The translations under genes and the position numbers were made by a program. The notes under the pieces are model-generated. The model was not told where the DNA came from, ran no database searches, and worked only from the letters and a program-made list of their open reading frames with translations. Positions 51,862-61,012 of a DNA stretch of 64,000 nt are shown here, in pieces. The stretch is taken from contig CAWBXO010000004.1 of the NCBI GenBank assembly GCA_963792785.1, forward strand, positions 992,001 to 1,056,000, read 5' to 3'. Positions within the stretch are counted from its first letter, which is position 1. Every line of letters starts with the position of its first letter. The DNA is from CAWIMX01 sp963792785. GTDB lineage: Bacteria > Acidobacteriota > Vicinamibacteria > Vicinamibacterales > CAVVIG01.

Positions 51862-52315
51862 CCAGTTCCGCCATGAGGATCCGCTGCCACTGGCCCAGCA
51901 CGACTTCCCCGCCGCTCACCTGCAGCGTGAGGTTGTGGCCGAGGAGCAGTGCCCGCAGGTGCGAGTCGGCGTTCGACCGATCGCAGTCGGAGTGATCCGG
52001 GTTGTTGTGCAGCCACTCCGCGTCGCGCGCCACCATCTGCTCGAGGAAGCGCCGGATGTCGGACAGCAGCGCCGTCTGGAACTCGTTGATGAACAGCGAG
52101 CACGTCGTGTGCATCGACCAGAGGCTGACGAGACCTTCGCGGACGTTGAACTTCTTGACGAATTCCATCACGCGGTTGGTGAGGTCCACCAGTTCCACGC
52201 GCTCATCGGTCGAAATCACGATCGTCTCACCGTGAATGGTGAGGCCGGCCACGCTCACCGACGCCACGTCGTCGACGGGCTTCTCGCGAACGGTGACGGT
52301 CGAGCTCTTGCTCAT
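51812..52315 (-). CDS. YjbQ/UPF0047-family protein
   Basis: 167 residues. The family motif SLWSMHTTCSLFINEF and NNPDHSDCDRSNADSHLRALLLGHN with GQWQRILMAELDGPRARSL are clear. Such proteins form trimers and were shown to have a weak thiamine-phosphate synthase activity; the true role is uncertain. N-terminal extension of about 20 residues compared with E. coli YjbQ. Overlaps mqnE. Confidence 0.88.
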   Translation of the reverse strand: MSKSSTVTVREKPVDDVASVSVAGLTIHGETIVISTDERVELVDLTNRVMEFVKKFNVREGLVSLWSMHTTCSLFINEFQTALLSDIRRFLEQMVARDAEWLHNNPDHSDCDRSNADSHLRALLLGHNLTLQVSGGEVVLGQWQRILMAELDGPRARSLRIQIFGVS

Positions 52316-52432
52316 GCGCTCCCTCTAAGTCGGTTGGGGGTTCGGTCCCTACGGTCGTGCCTGACGTCAACCGTGTATGTTACGAAAAAGCCTGCCGAAT
52401 CCGCAACCCTGAAGCGCGTCTGCTATACTCCG

Positions 52433-52635
52433 GCCACAACCGACGCTCGCCCCGGCGGCCACGCGAAGTGGGTGTGATGCCCACACGGTCCCGCCACTGT
52501 AAGCGGGGAGCGACGTTTTGCTTCAGTCTTCGGACGGGCTCCGGCCCGGCCGAGACCGCCACTGGGCTCCTCGGGAGCCTGGGAAGGCGGCGAAACGCCG
52601 CAATGATCCGCAAGTCAGGAAACCTGGTCCTCCGG
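52433..52635 (+). promoter_or_regulatory. Cobalamin (AdoCbl) riboswitch
   Basis: The core GGTCCCGCCACTGTAAGCGG (about 52487-52506) is the B12-element signature, preceded by GAAGTGGGTGTGATGCCCAC and followed, before the gene, by CGCAAGTCAGGAAACCTG (about 52609-52626), the closing part of the receptor. It lies in the leader of the TonB-receptor operon. In this class AdoCbl binding shuts off expression, usually by hiding the ribosome site; here the start region GAGGAGGATCACAT follows within 50 bases. Confidence 0.92.
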
Positions 52636-52680
52636 GGGCGTCCTTCACATCGGCGCGCCAGACGCCGAGGAGGATCACAT

Positions 52681-54939
52681 ATGCGCCCGTCCCGCGCAGG
52701 ACGACTCGTCCGCTCGTTCGTCACCACCCTTCTATTCACGGCCCTTGCGGCCACCGCCTCCGCCGCCACGCTCACCGGCCGTGCCGTCGATCCCGACGGC
52801 CGTCCCGTGCCCGGCGTCCGGATCGTCGTGACCACGCCGGTCGGCGCGGCCGCCGATACCACCACCGATCGCGACGGCCTGTTCTCGATCGACGGCCTCC
52901 CGGCGGGCCGCTACGACGTCCTCGTCGTCGCCGACGGCTTCGCCGCGGACCCCGCCACGGTCGATCTCGCGGCGGACGCCGCGCGCCGGATCGACTTTGC
53001 GCTGCGGCTGAGCGCGGTGAACGAATCGATCGTCGTCTCGGCCGCGCAGGTCGGCGTCGCGCTCTCGCAGGCGGCCGACCGGGTGACGGTCGTGACGGCA
53101 GCCGATCTGGCCGCGCACCAGGTCGAGACCGTGGCCGACGCGCTGCGGCTCGTGCCCGGCCTGAGCGTCACGCGCAGCGGCGGCCGCGGCGCGATCACCT
53201 CGATCTTTCCCCGCGGCGGCGAGTCGGACTTCACGCTCGTGCTGGTCGACGGCATGCGCGTGAACAGCTTCGGCGGCGGCTTCGACTTCGGCCACCTCCC
53301 GGTGGGCGACATCGAACGGATCGAGGTCCTCACCAGCCCGCAGAGCGCGCTGTACGGCGCCGACGCGATCGGCGGCGTGATCCAGATCGTGACCCGCCGC
53401 GGCGGCGCGCCGCGCCTCGACGCCGTCGTCGAGGGCGGCAGCGAGGCGACCGCGCGCACGTCGGTGTCGGCCGCCGGATCGAGCGGCCCCTGGACGTTCG
53501 GCGGCGGCGCCGAGTACCGCCGCAGCGACGGCTTCACGGGTATCGCGCCGGCCAGCGGCGAGACCGTGTCGAACGACGACGATCGCGCGACCCACGCGTC
53601 CGGCTCGCTCGGCTGGCAGCGGCCGGGCGGCGCCGACGTCCTCGTCTCCGCGAACATCGGCCAGGACGAGCGCGGCTCCCCCGGGCCGTACGGCAGCAAT
53701 CCGATCGGCGCGTTCGCCGGTGTGGACCGCGTGGCCCGCGGCACGAACGACACGCGCCAGATCGGCGCGCGGATCCTCCACCCGTGGTCGCCGCGCGTCA
53801 GGCAGCGGATCGAGGCGAACTACACCGATCTGGCCAGCGCGTTCCAGAGCGCGTACGGCCCGTCGTCCAGCGGCACGCACCGGTTCGAGGCGCGGCTCCA
53901 GGAGGACGTCGTCGTCACCGGCCCGCTCGGCGCGTCGTTCGGCGTGCAGTACATGCGCGAGCGCGGCGCGAGCACCTACGTGACCGACGACGCCGGCGAC
54001 GCGTTCGGCGTTCGCCGGGGCATCGTCGGCGCGTTCGGCGAGCTGCGCTACGACTGGCGGAGCCGGCTGGCGATCACCGGGGGCGTGCGGCTCGACCGCA
54101 TCACGCGCGGCGCCGTGCCCGGCAACGCCCTCGGCTACCCGCCGCGGCCGCCCTTCGCCGACGAGACGACGACGTCGGTCAATCCGAAAATCGCGGCGAG
54201 CTATCTCCTCTCCGCGCCCGGCGCGGCCAACACGACGCGGCTGCACGCGAGCGCCGGCACGGGCATCCGTCCGCCGGACACGTTCGAGATCGCCTTCACC
54301 GACAACCCGGCGCTGCGCCCCGAGAAGAGCCGCAGCCTCGAGCTTGGCGTGGAACAGGGCCTCGGCCCGGTGATCGCCATCGGCGCGACGGCGTTCCTCA
54401 CCCGCTACGACGACCTGATCGTCACGGTCGGACGGGCGCTGTCCGGCGCGAGCCGGTACTACTCGGACAACATCTCGAACGCCCGGTCGCGCGGGCTCGA
54501 GCTCACCGCGCGCGCGCGCGTCCTGCCCGCGCTCACCGTCGACGCGGCCTACACCTTCCTCGACACGCGGATCCTCGCGGTCGACGCCGTCGCGGCGGCG
54601 CCGCCGCCCTTCGCCGTCGGCGATCCGCTGATCCGCCGGCCGCGGCACGCGGGCCACGTGGACGTCACGTACGCGCGCGGGCGCGTGACGGCGTACGCGC
54701 AGATCCTCTCGCGCGGGACGACGCTCGACGTCGAGCCGAACTACGGCACGTTCGGCGGCCTGTTCGACGCGCCCGGCTACGCGGTCGCGAACGCGGGCGC
54801 GAGCGTGCGCGTGGCGCGCGGCGTCGAGCTGTACGGCCGCGTGCAGAACCTCGCCGATCGTCAGTATGAGGAGACGCTCGGCTATCCCGCGCTCGGCCGC
54901 AACCTCGTCGGCGGGGTCCGGATTGCTGCAGGTCGATAA
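52681..54939 (+). CDS. btuB: TonB-dependent outer-membrane cobalamin receptor, BtuB type
   Basis: 752 residues from ATG 52681 with GAGGAGG eight bases before. Signal peptide (ATASAA), then a carboxypeptidase-regulatory-like domain (TLTGRAVDPDGRPVPGVRIVV, about 30-115) common to receptors of this phylum, the plug (DRVTVVTAADLAAHQVETVA; RVEVLTSPQSALYGADAIGG) and a 22-strand barrel ending in an aromatic-poor ...LVGGVRIAAGR. The riboswitch and the btuDCF genes behind it indicate B12 or other corrinoids as ligand. The TonB box is not clearly seen. Confidence 0.9.
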   Translation: MRPSRAGRLVRSFVTTLLFTALAATASAATLTGRAVDPDGRPVPGVRIVVTTPVGAAADTTTDRDGLFSIDGLPAGRYDVLVVADGFAADPATVDLAADAARRIDFALRLSAVNESIVVSAAQVGVALSQAADRVTVVTAADLAAHQVETVADALRLVPGLSVTRSGGRGAITSIFPRGGESDFTLVLVDGMRVNSFGGGFDFGHLPVGDIERIEVLTSPQSALYGADAIGGVIQIVTRRGGAPRLDAVVEGGSEATARTSVSAAGSSGPWTFGGGAEYRRSDGFTGIAPASGETVSNDDDRATHASGSLGWQRPGGADVLVSANIGQDERGSPGPYGSNPIGAFAGVDRVARGTNDTRQIGARILHPWSPRVRQRIEANYTDLASAFQSAYGPSSSGTHRFEARLQEDVVVTGPLGASFGVQYMRERGASTYVTDDAGDAFGVRRGIVGAFGELRYDWRSRLAITGGVRLDRITRGAVPGNALGYPPRPPFADETTTSVNPKIAASYLLSAPGAANTTRLHASAGTGIRPPDTFEIAFTDNPALRPEKSRSLELGVEQGLGPVIAIGATAFLTRYDDLIVTVGRALSGASRYYSDNISNARSRGLELTARARVLPALTVDAAYTFLDTRILAVDAVAAAPPPFAVGDPLIRRPRHAGHVDVTYARGRVTAYAQILSRGTTLDVEPNYGTFGGLFDAPGYAVANAGASVRVARGVELYGRVQNLADRQYEETLGYPALGRNLVGGVRIAAGR

Positions 54940-55714
54940 CGTCTCGTTCGCGTTCGATCGCCGGCCCGGCGGGGCCCTCGTCCTCGACGATGTGTCGCTC
55001 GAGGTCCCGGCCGGGTCAATCGTCGCCTTGCTCGGGCCGAACGGCTCGGGCAAGACGACGCTCCTGCGCGTGCTCGCCGGCCTGCTCGCGCCGCAGGCCG
55101 GACGCGTGCGGCTTGGCGGCCGGGATGTCCGGACGCTCTCCCGGCGCGAGCTGGCGCGGCGGCTCGCGGTCGTGCCGCAGGACACCCACGCGGCCTTCGA
55201 CTTCAGCGTGCTCGACCTGGTCCTGATGGGCCGGTATCCCCACCTCGGCACGTTCGAGCTCGAGGGCGCCGACGATGTGGCGATCGCGCGCGACGCGCTG
55301 GCGGCCACGGGCACGGCGGGCCTCGAGGACCGCCGGTTCTCGACGCTCAGCGGCGGCGAGAAGCAGCGGGTGGTGATCGCGGCCGCGCTCGCGCAGGCGG
55401 CGGGCGTGCTGCTGCTCGACGAGCCGACGGCGTCGCTCGACCTCGGCTTCCAGATCGAGATCGCGGCGCTTCTCGGCCGGCTGAACGCGGAGCGCGGCGT
55501 CACGATCGTCGTGTCGACGCACGACCTGAACCTCGCGGCCTCGCTCGCGCGCGACGTGGTGCTGCTCCAGCGCGGGCGCGTGCTCGCGCGCGGCGGCCTG
55601 GCCGACGTCCTCACGGTGGATCACATCCGCGCCCTGTACGGCGTGGACGCCGACGTGCGCTTTCACGCCGGCGCCGGCCATCTCACGGTGGTGCCCATTG
55701 CCCGCGCGCACTGA
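54923..55714 (+). CDS. btuD: Cobalamin ABC importer ATPase
   Basis: 263 residues; I start it at TTG 54923 (LLQVDNVSFAFDRRPGG), which overlaps the receptor stop by 17 bases. Walker A GPNGSGKTT, signature LSGGEKQRV, Walker B LLLDEPTASLDLG, switch His in VVSTHDLN. FecCDE/BtuCD-type. It energises vitamin B12 uptake with the permease that overlaps its end. Confidence 0.9.
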   Translation: MLQVDNVSFAFDRRPGGALVLDDVSLEVPAGSIVALLGPNGSGKTTLLRVLAGLLAPQAGRVRLGGRDVRTLSRRELARRLAVVPQDTHAAFDFSVLDLVLMGRYPHLGTFELEGADDVAIARDALAATGTAGLEDRRFSTLSGGEKQRVVIAAALAQAAGVLLLDEPTASLDLGFQIEIAALLGRLNAERGVTIVVSTHDLNLAASLARDVVLLQRGRVLARGGLADVLTVDHIRALYGVDADVRFHAGAGHLTVVPIARAH

Positions 55715-56711
55715 TCTCGCGCGGCGGCTGACGCTCACCCTCGCGGGCTTCGGCGCGCTGCTGGCGGCGGCGCTGCTCTTCGCGCCGCTCATCGGGACGG
55801 CGCCGCTCAGCCTCTCGCGCGTGTTCGATCGCTCGATCCCGTTCGCGGACAATCTCGACGCGCAGATCTTCTTCGTGGCGCGCCTGCCGCGCGTCGTCGC
55901 GGCGGCGCTCGTCGGGGCCGCGCTCGCCGAGTCCGGCGTGGTGTTCCAGGCGCTGCTGCGCAACCCGCTCGCCTCGCCCGACACGCTCGGCGTCTCGGCG
56001 GGCGCCGTGCTCGGCGCGATGCTGGCCATCGTCTTCCGGCCGGGCCTCGCGTTGTTCGGCGTGTCGGCGGTGCCCCTCTCGGCGTTCGCCGGCTCGCTCG
56101 GCGCGCTCGCCATCGTCTACGGCCTCTCGGTGGCGCGCCGGCGCGGCACGTCGACGATGGTGCTGCTGCTGGCGGGCGTGACGCTGGCGACGCTGCTGGG
56201 CGCGCTGACCACGTTCATCCAGTTCCTCGCGGACTTCACCGGCACGTTCCAGACCGTGCGCTGGATGATGGGGTCGCTCGACGTGGCGAGCTTCACGCCG
56301 ATCCTGGCCTCGCTCGCGCCGCTCGCGCTCGCCGCGGCCGGCTTCGCGACGCTGCCGCGCGCGCTCGATCTGCTCAGCTTCGGGCCCGAGGCGGCCGAGA
56401 GCCGCGGCGTGAACGTGGCGCGAGCCGAGCGCATCGGGCTGGTGAGCGCCTCGCTCGCGACCGGCACGGCAGTGGCACTCGCGGGCGGCGTCGCGTTCGT
56501 CGGCATCATCGTGCCGCACCTCGTGCGGCTCGTCGTCGGCGCGGATCACCGCCTGGTGATGCCGGCGTCGGCGCTCTTCGGCGCGGCGTTTCTGATCGCG
56601 TGCGATCTCGCCGCGCGCACCGTGCTCGCGCCCGTCGAGCTGCCCGTCGGCATCGTGACGGCGATTGTGGGAGGTCCGGTATTCCTATGGCTGCTGTTCC
56701 GCCGCGCGTAG
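55698..56711 (+). CDS. btuC: Cobalamin ABC importer permease, FecCD type
   Basis: 337 residues, about ten helices: LPRVVAAALVGAALAESGVVFQALLRNPLASPDTLGVSAGAVLGA is the FecCD/BtuC signature; GGVAFVGIIVPHLVRL is the coupling region. It overlaps btuD and contains the start of btuF in its last 25 bases. Confidence 0.92.
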   Translation: MPARTDLARRLTLTLAGFGALLAAALLFAPLIGTAPLSLSRVFDRSIPFADNLDAQIFFVARLPRVVAAALVGAALAESGVVFQALLRNPLASPDTLGVSAGAVLGAMLAIVFRPGLALFGVSAVPLSAFAGSLGALAIVYGLSVARRRGTSTMVLLLAGVTLATLLGALTTFIQFLADFTGTFQTVRWMMGSLDVASFTPILASLAPLALAAAGFATLPRALDLLSFGPEAAESRGVNVARAERIGLVSASLATGTAVALAGGVAFVGIIVPHLVRLVVGADHRLVMPASALFGAAFLIACDLAARTVLAPVELPVGIVTAIVGGPVFLWLLFRRA

Positions 56712-57589
56712 CCCGCGTCGCCGCGCTGGCGGCTCTCGCCGTCTGGAGTCGTGCGGGCCTTCAGGCCCGCCCGGCGCCGCAGGCCCCCGCTGCCGTCCCG
56801 CACCGCATCGTGTCGCTGGTCCCGGCGGTCACCGAAATGCTGTTCGCCATGGGCGCCGGCGACCAGGTGATCGGCGTCAGCAGCTACGACCACTATCCGC
56901 CGGCGGTCGAGTCGCGCACGCGGGTCGGCGGGCTCCTCGATCCGAACATCGAGGTGCTGCTGTCGCTCAGGCCTGACCTCGTGATCGCGTACGACACGCA
57001 GACCGAGCTGAAGGCCCGGCTGGCGCGGGCGGACATCCCGACCTTCCCGTACATCCACCGCGGCCTGCCCGACATCACGGAAACGATCCGCGCGCTCGGC
57101 GCCCGCATCGGGGCCGGCCCCGACGCCGAGGCGCTGGCCTCGGCTATCGAGCGGCATCTGGCCGCGATCCGCGCGCGCGTGGCCGGCCGGCCGAGTCCCT
57201 CCACGCTGCTCGTGATCGGCCGCGAGGCCGGAACGCTGCGGCAGATCGTGGCGAGCGGCGGCTACGGCTTCATGCACGACATGATCGTCGCGGCCGGCGG
57301 CGCCGACGCCGTCGCCGACATCGCGCGCGAGAACGTGCAGGTGAGCACCGAAATGCTGCTGGCGCGGCGGCCCGGCGTGATCATCGAGCTGCACTACGGC
57401 TCCGAGCTGTCGACGGCGGATCTCGCGGGCTCGCGCGCCGTGTGGGACCGGCTGCCGGCGGTCCCGGCCGTGCGCGACCACCGCGTGTACGAGCTCGAAG
57501 GCAACGACCTCGTGGTGCCGGGCCCGCGCGTGGCGGACGCCGTCGAGCGGCTCGCCCGCGCGCTGCACCCGGACGCCTTCCAACCCTGA
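56687..57589 (+). CDS. btuF: Cobalamin ABC importer substrate-binding protein
   Basis: 300 residues from ATG 56687, overlapping btuC. The signal peptide region (MAAVPPRVARVAALAALAVW) runs into SRAGLQARPAPQAP, which is coded by a GCGGGCCT-TC-AGGCCCGC palindrome. The mature protein has the BtuF/FepB fold: RIVSLVPAVTEMLFAMGAGDQVIGVSSYDHYPP; Trp/Tyr-containing loops for the corrinoid. It delivers B12 to the BtuCD importer. Confidence 0.88.
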   Translation: MAAVPPRVARVAALAALAVWSRAGLQARPAPQAPAAVPHRIVSLVPAVTEMLFAMGAGDQVIGVSSYDHYPPAVESRTRVGGLLDPNIEVLLSLRPDLVIAYDTQTELKARLARADIPTFPYIHRGLPDITETIRALGARIGAGPDAEALASAIERHLAAIRARVAGRPSPSTLLVIGREAGTLRQIVASGGYGFMHDMIVAAGGADAVADIARENVQVSTEMLLARRPGVIIELHYGSELSTADLAGSRAVWDRLPAVPAVRDHRVYELEGNDLVVPGPRVADAVERLARALHPDAFQP

Positions 57590-57602
57590 GGACGTGAGGA
57601 CG

Positions 57603-58265
57603 ATGAAGAAGACGCTGGTCTCCTGGTCGAGCGGCAAGGACAGCGCGTGGATGGTGCACGTGCTGCGGTCGGATCCGGACGTCGCGCTCGCCGGCATCCT
57701 CACCACGATCAACATGTCGGCCGATCGCGTGGCGATGCACGCCGTCAGGCGCGCGCTCGTGCAGGCGCAGGCCGAGGCCCTCGGGCTGCCCCTGCGCGAG
57801 GTGCCGATCCCCTCGCCGTGCCCGAACGAGGTCTACGAGCGCGCGATGGCGGCGGAGGTCGCGCGGGCCGTGGCCGAGGGGTTCACGCACATGGCGTTCG
57901 GCGACCTGTTCCTCGAGGACATCCGGCAGTATCGCGTCGACCGGCTCGCCGGCACCGGGCTGACACCGATCTTTCCGCTCTTCGGCGCCGACACCGCGGC
58001 GCTCGCGCGCGAGATGATCGCCGGCGGCCTGCGCGCCCGCCTCACCTGCGTCGATCCGCGCGTGCTGGATGCGGCGTTCGCGGGCCGGGAGTTCGACGCG
58101 GAGCTCCTCGCCGAGCTGCCGGCGTCGATCGATCCGTGCGGCGAGCGGGGCGAGTTCCACTCGTTCGCGTACGCGGGGCCGATGTTCTCGCGTCCGGTGC
58201 CCATCCGCGGCGGCGAGGTCGTCACGCGCGACGGCTTCGTGTTCGCGGACCTCGTGCCCGCCTGA
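57603..58265 (+). CDS. PP-loop (N-type) ATP pyrophosphatase, diphthine-ammonia-ligase-like
   Basis: 220 residues from ATG 57603 (GTGAGGACG before it); ATG 57594 is possible. The PP-loop reads SWSSGKDSAWMVHVL (SGGxDS with Ser for Gly). ADRVAMHAVR, EVPIPSPCPNEVYE and FGDLFLEDIRQYRV match the MJ0570/Dph6-like family, whose bacterial members have no known substrate. Its place between two B12-binding proteins under the riboswitch suggests a role in corrinoid amide or nucleotide-loop chemistry; that is inference. Confidence 0.8.
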   Translation: MKKTLVSWSSGKDSAWMVHVLRSDPDVALAGILTTINMSADRVAMHAVRRALVQAQAEALGLPLREVPIPSPCPNEVYERAMAAEVARAVAEGFTHMAFGDLFLEDIRQYRVDRLAGTGLTPIFPLFGADTAALAREMIAGGLRARLTCVDPRVLDAAFAGREFDAELLAELPASIDPCGERGEFHSFAYAGPMFSRPVPIRGGEVVTRDGFVFADLVPA

Positions 58266-59056
58266 TGGGCGCGTATCCCGAACGCATCGTCTGCCTGACC
58301 GAGGAGACCGTCGAGACGCTGTACCTGCTCGGCCAGGGCGCCCGCGTGGTGGGCGTCTCGGGCTACGCGGTGCGCCCGCCCGAAGCGCGCAGCAAGCCGC
58401 GCATCTCCGCCTTCACGAGCGCGCACTTCGACCGCATCGTCGCGCTGCGGCCGGACCTCGTGCTGGCCTTTTCCGACCTCCAGGCCGACCTCACCGCGGA
58501 GCTCGTCCGGCGCGGGCTTCCGGTCGTCACGTTCAACCAGCGCAGCATCGCGGAGATCCTCCAGGCCGTCCGGATCATCGGCGCGCTCGTGGGCTGCCAG
58601 GCCGAGGCCGAAGCGCTCGCCGAGCGGCTCGGCGCGGGACTGGACGAGATCCGCGACGCGGCGGCGCGCTTTCCGAGGCGCCCGCGCACCTTCTTCGAGG
58701 AATGGGACGACCCGCTCATCTCCGGCATCCGCTGGGTCGAGGAGCTCGTCGAGATCGCGGGAGGCCAGCCGATCTTTCCCGAACTGGCCGGCGCGCGGCT
58801 CGCGCCCGGCCGGGTCGTGACGCCCGAGGAAGTGGCCCGGCGCAACCCGGAGGTGATCTTCGCGTCGTGGTGCGGCAAGCGCGTCCGTCTGGACGCGATT
58901 CGCTCCCGCCCGGGCTGGTCGGAGGTCGCCGCCGTTCGCGACGGCCGCGTGCACGAGATCTCGTCAACGCTGATCCTGCAACCGGGCCCGGCGAGCCTGA
59001 CCGAGGGCGTGCGCGCGCTGCACGCGCACCTGGCCGCCGCAGCACGCTCCGGCTGA
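58265..59056 (+). CDS. BtuF-like corrinoid-binding protein without signal peptide
   Basis: 263 residues; ATG overlaps the previous TGA (TGATG). It has the same fold as BtuF (PERIVCLTEETVETLYLLGQGARVVGVSGYAVRPPEARSKP, LRPDLVLAFSDLQADLTAELVRRGLPVVTFNQRS, FFEEWDDPLISGIRWVEELVEIAGG). It lacks any hydrophobic leader, so it may stay in the cytoplasm or be exported in another way. Conserved beside the PP-loop protein, it might present an intracellular corrinoid. Ends in the hairpin at 59047-59064. Confidence 0.82.
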   Translation: MGAYPERIVCLTEETVETLYLLGQGARVVGVSGYAVRPPEARSKPRISAFTSAHFDRIVALRPDLVLAFSDLQADLTAELVRRGLPVVTFNQRSIAEILQAVRIIGALVGCQAEAEALAERLGAGLDEIRDAAARFPRRPRTFFEEWDDPLISGIRWVEELVEIAGGQPIFPELAGARLAPGRVVTPEEVARRNPEVIFASWCGKRVRLDAIRSRPGWSEVAAVRDGRVHEISSTLILQPGPASLTEGVRALHAHLAAAARSG

Positions 59057-59064
59057 AGCCGGAG
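59047..59064. terminator. Hairpin between convergent operons (REP-like)
   Basis: CTCCGGCTGAAGCCGGAG is a perfect palindrome with a 2-base centre. It contains the stop codon of the BtuF-like gene and ends two bases before the mqnD stop, so it may serve both strands. There is no U-run, so intrinsic termination is uncertain; it also resembles the CCGGCTGAAGCCGG type of dispersed palindrome. Confidence 0.5.
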
Positions 59065-59065
59065 G

Positions 59066-59899
59066 CTACGTGAGGAAGATGTCGCGCGTCGGCACTGGGA
59101 TCCCCGCGGCGGCGGCGCGAGCGAACAGCGTCTCCACCGCGCGCCGCCCTTCGGACCCGAGATCGATCGAGAACGCGTTCACGTAGAGGTCGATGTGCTT
59201 GGACATCACCTCGTCGCTCATCGCCTGCGCGTGCTCGCGCACGTACGGCAGGCTCGCGTCCCGGTGCGCGAACGCGTACTCGACGCTCGCGCGCACGAGC
59301 TTGTTCACCCGCGCCTTCACGTCCTCCGGCAGCGATCGCCGAATGGCGATGGCGCCGAGCGGAATGGGCGCGCCGGTCGCCTCTTCCCAGTACTCGCCGA
59401 GATCCACGATCTTCCGAAGGCCGTTCGCCTCGTACGTGAAGCGGTTCTCGTGGATGATCAGGCCGGCGTCGAACTCGCCGCGGACGAGCGCGGCCTCGAT
59501 CGCCGAGAACACGACCTCGGTCTTCCGCGTCGCCGCCGGGAACGCCAGGCTGAGGAGAAAGTCCGCGGTCGTGTAGCGGCCGGGAATCGCGATGCGCAGG
59601 TTCCCGCGCGCGACCTCGTCGCGCGAAATGGGCCGCTTCGAGATCAGCAGGGGCCCGCAGTTGCGGCCGAGCGCGCTGCCGGCATCGAGGAGCTGGTAGC
59701 GATCCGCGCAGTAGGCATACGCGTGATAGCTCAGCTTCGTGACGTCGACCGCGCCGGCGAGCGCGGCCTGGTTCAGCGCCTCGATGTCGGCGAGGCGGAC
59801 GTCGAAGTCGAGCCCGCCGCGGTCGAGGCGGTCGTTCACGATCGCATCGAACATGAAGCAGTCGTTCGGACAGGGCGAGAACCCGAGCGACAGGGTCAC
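59066..59899 (-). CDS. mqnD: 1,4-dihydroxy-6-naphthoate synthase (futalosine pathway)
   Basis: 277 residues, periplasmic-binding-protein fold used as an enzyme. GFSPCPNDCFMFDAIV is the family start; DVTKLSYHAYAYC and PGRYTTADFLLSLAFP follow with the predicted substrate-binding residues, and the catalytic His in GLIIHENRFTY. It acts after MqnC in menaquinone synthesis. mqnB follows upstream by four bases. Confidence 0.92.
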   Translation of the reverse strand: MTLSLGFSPCPNDCFMFDAIVNDRLDRGGLDFDVRLADIEALNQAALAGAVDVTKLSYHAYAYCADRYQLLDAGSALGRNCGPLLISKRPISRDEVARGNLRIAIPGRYTTADFLLSLAFPAATRKTEVVFSAIEAALVRGEFDAGLIIHENRFTYEANGLRKIVDLGEYWEEATGAPIPLGAIAIRRSLPEDVKARVNKLVRASVEYAFAHRDASLPYVREHAQAMSDEVMSKHIDLYVNAFSIDLGSEGRRAVETLFARAAAAGIPVPTRDIFLT

Positions 59900-59903
59900 A
59901 GGG

Positions 59904-60515
59904 TCATGCCTCCTCCACGACGGCGAGCACGGCGCGCGCCGCCGCGTCGATCGCCTCCTGGAGGCGCCAGGCGCCGCGGTCGCGCCGCTCGACCCGATTC
60001 GACACGCCTCGGATCTGCGCGAACGGCACGCCGTTCACCCCGCACGCCGCCATGAACGCCGCGCCCTCCATCGTCTCGACCTGCGGCGCGTACCGGCGCA
60101 CGACCTCCTCGATCGACCGATCGCGGCCGTGCACGGTGTTGACGGTGATGCCCGAGACGGCCGGCAGGCGCGCGAGCGCCGGATTCTTCACGACCGACGG
60201 GCTGGAGAACACACTCACCCCAGGGAGCCGCAGTTCGTCGAACGACAGGAAGGCGTCGCCGTCTTCCGCGCCCAGCTCGGCGAGGCGATCGGCGACCACG
60301 TGCACCGCCGTGCCGAGCGGCAGCGACGGATCGAAGGCGCCGCACACGCCGACGTTGATGGCGAAGTCGTAGGTGTCGAGGGCGAGCGCCCGGGACGCGC
60401 GCGCGGCCGTCGCGACCATCCCGACGCCCGTGACGAGCACATCCACGCCGCGCCGGAGCCCCGGCATCAGCGGAGCGGCCTCCGCGTCGGTCGCCGCCAC
60501 AATCAGGATGCGCAT
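59904..60515 (-). CDS. mqnB: Futalosine hydrolase
   Basis: 203 residues, MTA/SAH-nucleosidase fold: ILIVAATDAEAAPL, NVGVCGAFDPSLPLGTAVHVVADRLAELGAEDGD, VETMEGAAFMAAC with the Glu-Met-Glu motif, SNRVERRDRGAW. It splits (dehypoxanthine) futalosine or aminodeoxyfutalosine in menaquinone synthesis. ATG overlaps the upstream membrane gene stop (ATGA). Confidence 0.9.
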   Translation of the reverse strand: MRILIVAATDAEAAPLMPGLRRGVDVLVTGVGMVATAARASRALALDTYDFAINVGVCGAFDPSLPLGTAVHVVADRLAELGAEDGDAFLSFDELRLPGVSVFSSPSVVKNPALARLPAVSGITVNTVHGRDRSIEEVVRRYAPQVETMEGAAFMAACGVNGVPFAQIRGVSNRVERRDRGAWRLQEAIDAAARAVLAVVEEA

Positions 60516-61012
60516 CACTCGACGTCGTCGTCGGCGCTCTGGACGGCGTAGGGATTCGCCACGCGTTTCACCACGATCGTGAGGCCGAAGAGCACGATCA
60601 CGACCGAGGCCGCGATGCCGAGGTAAATCCCGGCGCCGGTGAGCGCCTCGGGCGACTCGGCCTTCTCGGTGTGCTCGACGATCGCATAGGCCTGCGAGAC
60701 GAGGTCGGCGCGCTCGGCCGCCGAGCGCGGCATGATCCGCCACGACAGGAACATCACGCCCAGCGCCACGAGGCCGACGACGAGCAGCGGGTGGCGCGAG
60801 TTGCGGCGCGTGACCAGGCTGAGGAAAGCCAGGATGGCGGCGAGCAGGCCGAGGCCGAGCGCCCAGAGCGCGGCCATTTCCGGCACGCCCCCGAGCGAGA
60901 CGTCGCCGATGACCACCCACGGCAGGAACGCGCTCGCGGCGAGCGCGAGGCCGGCGACGAGCGGAAAGAAATACACGCGCATGCCCGGCCGGAAGATCGT
61001 GCCCACGTTCAT
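60515..61012 (-). CDS. Four-helix membrane protein
   Basis: 165 residues from ATG 61012 (MNVGTIFRPGMRVYFFPLVAGLALA); the longer frame upstream is not supported. Four helices, then an acidic tail (SADDDVE). It overlaps the stop of iscX by four bases and mqnB at the other end. No family recognised. Operon position is between Fe-S assembly and menaquinone synthesis. Confidence 0.65.
   Translation of the reverse strand: MNVGTIFRPGMRVYFFPLVAGLALAASAFLPWVVIGDVSLGGVPEMAALWALGLGLLAAILAFLSLVTRRNSRHPLLVVGLVALGVMFLSWRIMPRSAAERADLVSQAYAIVEHTEKAESPEALTGAGIYLGIAASVVIVLFGLTIVVKRVANPYAVQSADDDVE

Noticed and set aside
52732..55614. Long open frame of 960 codons on the minus strand
   Set aside because: Opposite the btuB/btuD genes, low-complexity composition, no motif; antisense shadow.
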